Below are positions 6,248-9,771 of a stretch of 9,771 bases of DNA, piece after piece. Made by a program: the position numbers and the translations under genes. The notes beneath the pieces were generated by a model. That model had not been told where the DNA came from, searched no databases, and was given only the letters and a program-made list of their open reading frames with translations. The stretch lies in the NCBI GenBank assembly GCA_905210385.1, contig CAJLWS010000038.1, positions 1-9,771 of the forward strand. The letters are read 5' to 3'. Origin of the DNA: an uncultured Eubacteriales bacterium. GTDB taxonomy: Bacteria > Bacillota > Clostridia > Oscillospirales > Oscillospiraceae. Within the stretch, counting starts at the first letter, position 1. Every line of letters begins with the position of its first letter.

Positions 6248-7609
6248 ATGACACCTCAAATCATCAGCTTAGTTGGCATTTTGGTCGCGCTGGCTCTGAT
6301 CATTATCCTTTCCTACAAGGGCGTAAACCTGCTGATTGTGGGTCCTCTGTGCGCCTTGATCTGCTGTCTGTTTGCCTGGGGCAGCATTGACGTGGTGGAA
6401 GAGGGTATGCTCACCGCCTATGCCACTGGTTTCGGTGATTATGCCACAGATTACTTCATCATGTTTGCGCTTGGCGCCATTTTTGGGCGGCTGACAGGCG
6501 ACAGCGGGACCGGAAAGACCATCGCACTCAAGCTGGCGGGTATGCTCAACAAGATCCATCTGAAGTCCCGTTGGGCCAGGATCTGCATGACCATCCTGCT
6601 CATTGCCCTGATCACTACCATCCTGACTCTGGGTGGCGTATCCTCCTTCGTGGTCATCTTCACCATGGTGGGCATTATGAAGCCGCTGTTTGAAGCCCAG
6701 GATATCCCCTGGCATATGTCTCTGTGCGGAATCACCATCGGTTCACAGGTATTTACATCCACGATGATTCCCGGATCGCCGGCCATCCAGAACCTGATCC
6801 CCATCGACTACCTGGGGACCACTGCCTCTGCTGCCCCGGTTCTTGGCCTGGCCTCCGCGGCGGTGTCCATCGTGTTCTGCGTCATCTATGTGGTTTACAT
6901 CTCCAAAAAGGCGGAAAAAGAGAACGAACGATTCCTGCCCACTGGCGAAGTGATCAACCAGACCTTGAAGTCTGACATCGATGTCAGTGAGGGCGAGCGG
7001 ATTTCCTGGGGCGCCTTTATCAAGGCTCTGCTTCCCTCCGTGATCCTGCTGGTGGCCCTGAATGCTTTCGGTCTGGCCCCCGAGGTGGCTCTATTCATCG
7101 GTATCTTGGCTAATATCATCCTTTACTTCCCTGTCATTCCCGATGTGATGAAGTCCTTGGGTGAGGGTGCGTTCAGCGGCGCCAAGACCTTGATGGGCGT
7201 ATGCGCGGTGGTTGGCTTCGGTGACGTGGTCAGCATCGTGCCTGGTTATGACTTTGTGGTCGGGGCTATGGACGCTCTGCCTGGTCCTCCCATCGTACAG
7301 CTAGTAGTAGCAACCAATATCATTGCCGGTATTACCGGATCCGCCTCCGGCGGTTTGGCCATCGCTCTGGAAACCTTCGGTCAGCGGTTCCTGGACATGG
7401 GGATTTCTCCCGAAATCATCCATCGTGTCGCGGCTATGTCCAGTTATGGTTTGGACTCTCTTCCCCATAACGGATCTGTCATTAACATGATCAACACCGC
7501 CGGGCTAACCCATAAAAATTCCTATAAGCACTTCCTGTGGTGTACAGTCATTATCCCAGTGTTTGTATCTGTGTTCAGCATTGTGTTTGTTCAAATAGGA
7601 TTGTGCTAA
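6248..7609 (+). CDS. GntP-family permease for an organic acid
   Basis: This 453-residue, highly hydrophobic protein has about 12 membrane segments and matches GntP-family (gluconate:H+ symporter-like) length. Landmarks are the pore-type motif TMIPGSPAIQN (172-182) followed by LIPIDYLGT, the Gly/Ser stretch ITGSASGGLAIALE (362-375), and SYGLDSLPHNGSV (399-411) near the C-terminus. A charged cytoplasmic loop lies at about 218-252. It likely imports a small hydroxy- or keto-acid with protons. Its position 95 bases after the BKACE gene suggests that its cargo is the BKACE substrate or a precursor; this is inference. AAGGAG (6233-6238) precedes ATG 6248 by 9 bases. An out-of-frame ATG at 6243 reads ATG-GAA-TGA and its stop overlaps the real start, which may affect initiation. 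Confidence 0.88.
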   Translation: MTPQIISLVGILVALALIIILSYKGVNLLIVGPLCALICCLFAWGSIDVVEEGMLTAYATGFGDYATDYFIMFALGAIFGRLTGDSGTGKTIALKLAGMLNKIHLKSRWARICMTILLIALITTILTLGGVSSFVVIFTMVGIMKPLFEAQDIPWHMSLCGITIGSQVFTSTMIPGSPAIQNLIPIDYLGTTASAAPVLGLASAAVSIVFCVIYVVYISKKAEKENERFLPTGEVINQTLKSDIDVSEGERISWGAFIKALLPSVILLVALNAFGLAPEVALFIGILANIILYFPVIPDVMKSLGEGAFSGAKTLMGVCAVVGFGDVVSIVPGYDFVVGAMDALPGPPIVQLVVATNIIAGITGSASGGLAIALETFGQRFLDMGISPEIIHRVAAMSSYGLDSLPHNGSVINMINTAGLTHKNSYKHFLWCTVIIPVFVSVFSIVFVQIGLC

Positions 7610-7626
7610 TTTGAGGAACCCTCTCA

Positions 7627-7667
7627 TCCGGCAGGTGTACCAGGTGCCAGCCTGGGCGCCTGCCGGA
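7627..7667. terminator. Large hairpin between the permease and the decarboxylase operon
   Basis: TCCGGCAGG (7627-7635) pairs with CCTGCCGGA (7659-7667), a perfect 9-bp GC-rich stem. It extends inward by a T-G and a G-C pair, with a further small CCAGG/CCTGG helix in the loop. Only AACTCTTAG follows, with no proper T-run, so it may be a weak terminator, an RNA-stabilising structure, or a control element ahead of the decarboxylase gene, which starts 35 bases later. Confidence 0.55.
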
Positions 7668-7702
7668 ACTCTTAGCAATCAGACAGCAGCGGAGGTGGCA
7701 AC

Positions 7703-9253
7703 TTGACAACGAAGGAAAGATTGGAAGAGCTGCAGGCGCGGAAGGCGGCACTGGAGCAGGGCGGCGGCGCTGCGGCGATCGAGCGGCAGCATAAGAACGG
7801 GAAGCTGACGGCGCGGGAGCGGATCGAGGCGCTGCTGGATAAAGGCAGCTTCGTAGAGACGGGGACGCTGGTGCAGCACCGGTGCGAGAACTTCGGGATG
7901 GAGCGGAAGAAGGTAGACGGGGACGGCGTGGTGACGGGCTACGGCACCATTGAGGGGCGGCTGGTGTACATCTACGCCCAGGACTTCACGGTGATGGGGG
8001 GTTCGCTGGGGGAGGCCCATGCGGCCAAGATCGTCCGGGCCCAGCAGACGGCCCTGAAGGTGGGGGTGCCCATCATCGGGATCAACGACTCCGGAGGGGC
8101 CCGGATCCAGGAGGGTGTGGACGCTCTGGCGGGCTTCGGCGACATCTTCTACCAGAACACGCTGGCGTCGGGAGTGATTCCCCAGATCTCGGTGATTCTG
8201 GGTCCTTGCGCCGGGGGCGCCACATACTCCCCGGCGCTCACCGATTTCATCTTCATGGTGGAGGGCGTGGGAGAGATGTTCATCACCGGCCCTCAGGTGA
8301 TCGAGACGGTGACCGGGGAGAAAGTGAGCGCGGAGGCTCTGGGCGGAGCCATGACCCACAACAGCGTGAGCGGGGTGGCCCACTTCTGCGACCGCAGCGA
8401 GGGGGAGTGCTTCGAGCGGATCCGGGCGCTGCTGCGGCATCTGCCCCAGAACAACCTGGAGGACGCGCCCCGGTGGGAGACGGGGGACGACCCCAATCGG
8501 GAGGATGAGAGCCTCAACGAGCTCATCCCGGACAGCCCCAACCGGGCCTATGACATGCGCCGGGTGATCGAGACGGTGGCGGACGGGGGCAGTTTCTTTG
8601 AGTACCAGCCGTACTTCGCCAAGAACATGCTCACCGGGTTCATCCACCTGAACGGGCGGTGCGTGGGCGTGATCGCCAACCAGCCCAAGGAGCAGGCGGG
8701 GTGCATGGACATCAACGCCTCGGATAAGGCGGCCCGGTTCATCCGCACCTGCGATTGCTACAACATTCCGCTGCTCACGCTGGTGGACGTGCCCGGCTTT
8801 CTGCCTGGTACGTCCCAGGAGTACGGTGGTATCATCCGGCACGGGGCGAAGATGCTGTACGCATACAGCGAGGCGACGGTGCCCAAGGTGACGCTGGTGC
8901 TGCGCAAGGCGTACGGCGGGGCGTACATCGCCATGTGCTCCAAGCACCTGCACTCCGACCTGGTGCTGTCCTGGCCCACAGCGGAGATCGCGGTCATGGG
9001 GCCGGATGGGGCGGCGAACATCATCTTCCGGAAGGAGATCGCCCAGGCAGAGGATCCGGCGGCCAAGCGGAAGGAGAAGGTGGAGGAGTACCGGTCCATG
9101 GCGGCCAGCCCCTACCAGGCGGCAGCCCACGGGTACCTGGACGACGTGATCGAGCCGTCCCAGACCCGCAAGCGGCTGGTGAGCGCGTTTGAGATGCTGG
9201 CCGGGAAGCGGGAGCAGCGGCCGTCGAAGAAGCACGGCAACATTCCGCTGTAA
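7703..9253 (+). CDS. mmdA: Methylmalonyl-CoA decarboxylase-type carboxyltransferase, alpha subunit
   Basis: This 516-residue acyl-CoA carboxyltransferase moves the carboxyl group of (methyl)malonyl-CoA to a biotin carrier in the cytoplasm, the first step of the sodium-pumping decarboxylase. Both crotonase-like halves are intact. Features visible are the N-terminal helix KNGKLTARERIEALLDKGSF, NDSGGARIQEG (from N128), the oxyanion-hole region GPCAGGATYSPAL (from G167), the second one KAYGGAYIAMCSKHL (G405-G406), MGPDGAANI (from M432), and the typical C-terminus KKHGNIPL. Length and the C-terminus fit MmdA; glutaconyl-CoA decarboxylase alpha subunits are longer. Propionyl-CoA carboxylase beta is the closest alternative, but the small membrane-subunit gene 12 bases downstream argues for the sodium pump. 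The start is TTG 7703, with GGAGGTGG (7691-7698) ideally placed. Acyl-CoA specificity (methylmalonyl or malonyl) is not readable from sequence. Confidence 0.92.
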   Translation: MTTKERLEELQARKAALEQGGGAAAIERQHKNGKLTARERIEALLDKGSFVETGTLVQHRCENFGMERKKVDGDGVVTGYGTIEGRLVYIYAQDFTVMGGSLGEAHAAKIVRAQQTALKVGVPIIGINDSGGARIQEGVDALAGFGDIFYQNTLASGVIPQISVILGPCAGGATYSPALTDFIFMVEGVGEMFITGPQVIETVTGEKVSAEALGGAMTHNSVSGVAHFCDRSEGECFERIRALLRHLPQNNLEDAPRWETGDDPNREDESLNELIPDSPNRAYDMRRVIETVADGGSFFEYQPYFAKNMLTGFIHLNGRCVGVIANQPKEQAGCMDINASDKAARFIRTCDCYNIPLLTLVDVPGFLPGTSQEYGGIIRHGAKMLYAYSEATVPKVTLVLRKAYGGAYIAMCSKHLHSDLVLSWPTAEIAVMGPDGAANIIFRKEIAQAEDPAAKRKEKVEEYRSMAASPYQAAAHGYLDDVIEPSQTRKRLVSAFEMLAGKREQRPSKKHGNIPL

Positions 9254-9265
9254 GGAGGGGCGGCC

Positions 9266-9571
9266 ATGGAGTGGTATTACATTGCGGGCATCGCCGTTGT
9301 GGTGGTGATCGCCCTGGCGCTGATCCTGCGGGCGCGCTCAGGGGGGCAGGAGGAGCAGTCGGCTCCCGTACCGGCCCAGGCGGCGGAGGCGCCGGCGGCC
9401 GGGGCAGCCCCGGTCCAGACCGGGAACGACGAGGCAGTTGCGGCAGTGATCGCGGCGGTGGTGCTGTCCATGTGGGAGGGCCCCGGAGAGTTGGTCATCC
9501 GGAGCATCCGCCGTGCCGGCGCCACGGAGAGCCTGTGGGCCCAGGCAGGCCGGCAGGACCTGATGAAATAG
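9266..9571 (+). CDS. OadG/MmdD-like small membrane subunit of a sodium-pumping decarboxylase
   Basis: This 101-residue protein has one N-terminal membrane segment (about residues 4-22), a basic stop (RARSGG), an Ala/Pro/Gln-rich linker (about 28-52), and a conserved tail with NDEAVAAVIAAVV (53-65), IRSIRR and WAQAGRQDLM near the end. In oxaloacetate and methylmalonyl-CoA decarboxylases, such gamma/delta subunits anchor the soluble carboxyltransferase to the membrane pump and stabilise the complex. ATG 9266 follows GGAGGGG (9254-9260), which directly abuts the TAA stop of the alpha-subunit gene, so the two are translationally close and co-transcribed. The order alpha, small subunit, biotin carrier matches known mmd operons. 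Low-complexity codons make other frames look open here, but only this one carries the family tail. Confidence 0.85.
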   Translation: MEWYYIAGIAVVVVIALALILRARSGGQEEQSAPVPAQAAEAPAAGAAPVQTGNDEAVAAVIAAVVLSMWEGPGELVIRSIRRAGATESLWAQAGRQDLMK

Positions 9572-9589
9572 AGATGGGAGGGTAATATC

Positions 9590-9771
9590 TTGAAGTATTT
9601 TGAGATCACGATCAACGGAGTAGTCTACCAGGTGAGCGCTCAGGAGGTCGCCGCCCCGGGCAAGGGGGCGACGGCGCAAATCAGTGAAACAGGCGGGCAA
9701 GGCAGCAAGGCCGAAAACTGCAGCCCTTCTATTCTTCAGAGAGGAAATCGAAGGCATACTGCGCTGCAGCA
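9590..9771 (+). CDS. N-terminus of the biotin carrier subunit, cut by the window end and atypical after about residue 30
   Basis: TTG 9590, preceded by GGGAGGG (9576-9582), opens a frame whose start, MKYFEITINGVVYQVSAQEV, fits the N-terminus of biotin carrier subunits of methylmalonyl-CoA decarboxylase (MmdC-like), expected at this place in the operon. Such proteins normally continue into a long Ala/Pro-rich linker and then the biotin domain with its AMKM lysine. Here the linker begins (VAAPGKGATA) but then changes to ISETGGQGSK and a Ser/Arg/Asn-rich run with less GC-biased codons, still without a stop at the window edge. Neither other forward frame restores an Ala/Pro linker. The biotin domain, and the pump subunit expected after it, lie outside the window, so whether the gene is intact cannot be judged. 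Confidence 0.65.
   Translation, partial: MKYFEITINGVVYQVSAQEVAAPGKGATAQISETGGQGSKAENCSPSILQRGNRRHTALQ

Noticed and set aside
5322..6254. Minus-strand frame of 310 codons opposite the BKACE gene.
   Set aside because: The plus strand encodes a complete zinc-site enzyme; the antisense product has no recognisable motif.
7679..9235. Very long minus-strand frame (518 codons) opposite mmdA.
   Set aside because: Composition (His, Arg, Leu, Pro, Val) is that of an antisense GC-rich gene; mmdA on the plus strand matches its family end to end.
9271..9585. Overlapping plus-strand frame within the small decarboxylase subunit gene.
   Set aside because: Gly/Arg-rich product with no membrane segment; the frame from 9266 has the membrane helix, linker and conserved WAQAGR tail.
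1..9771. Search by eye for CRISPR repeats, tRNA or rRNA genes, transposases, integrases, phage genes and toxin-antitoxin pairs.
   Set aside because: No regularly spaced repeats, cloverleaf with a T-loop consensus, or mobile-element protein motifs were found. The repeat-like block at 3692-4043 lacks any coding capacity for mobility.

Overview
The window looks like chromosomal DNA of a high-GC, anaerobic, gut-type Firmicute. The Oscillospiraceae (Flavonifractor, Lawsonibacter or Intestinimonas type) are my best guess. The reasons are strong purine-rich Shine-Dalgarno sites at every gene, three TTG starts, GC-biased codons, and a fermentative gene set (a beta-keto-acid cleavage enzyme and a biotin-dependent sodium-pump decarboxylase). 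This placement is inference; there is no rRNA or other marker in the window.

Layout: all eight genes are on the plus strand. (1) Positions 1-131 are a short leader holding a GTTAGC/GCTAAC palindrome, a candidate operator. (2) Positions 183-3691 hold two ABC half-transporters, 5 bases apart, each with one membrane domain and one ATPase domain; together they should form a heterodimer. Features of the first copy, recalled from family knowledge, point to the YbtPQ/IrtAB-like branch linked with iron-siderophore traffic. (3) Positions 3692-4114 contain no convincing gene. They are rich in inverted repeats, including a near-continuous 13-bp stem, and end in a good sigma-70-type promoter for the next gene. 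(4) Positions 4115-5044 encode a LysR-type regulator, closed by a good intrinsic terminator. (5) Positions 5045-5342 are an AT-rich control region with phased short repeats, leading to a BKACE-family (3-keto-5-aminohexanoate cleavage enzyme-like, DUF849) gene at 5343-6152 and a GntP-family permease at 6248-7609. (6) After a large hairpin comes the start of a methylmalonyl-CoA decarboxylase-type operon: carboxyltransferase alpha subunit (7703-9253), small membrane subunit (9266-9571), and the first 60 codons of what begins as the biotin carrier (9590 to the window end).

How they may work together: the LysR protein probably controls the BKACE-permease pair next to it, so that a small organic acid is imported and a beta-keto acid is cleaved with acetyl-CoA to acetoacetate plus a new acyl-CoA. 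If that acyl-CoA is malonyl-CoA, or succinyl-CoA converted to methylmalonyl-CoA, the adjacent decarboxylase could turn its decarboxylation into a sodium gradient. That link is a hypothesis resting on adjacency only; the hairpin and the change in codon use between permease and decarboxylase suggest separate transcription units. No CRISPR array, tRNA, rRNA, transposase or integrase was seen.
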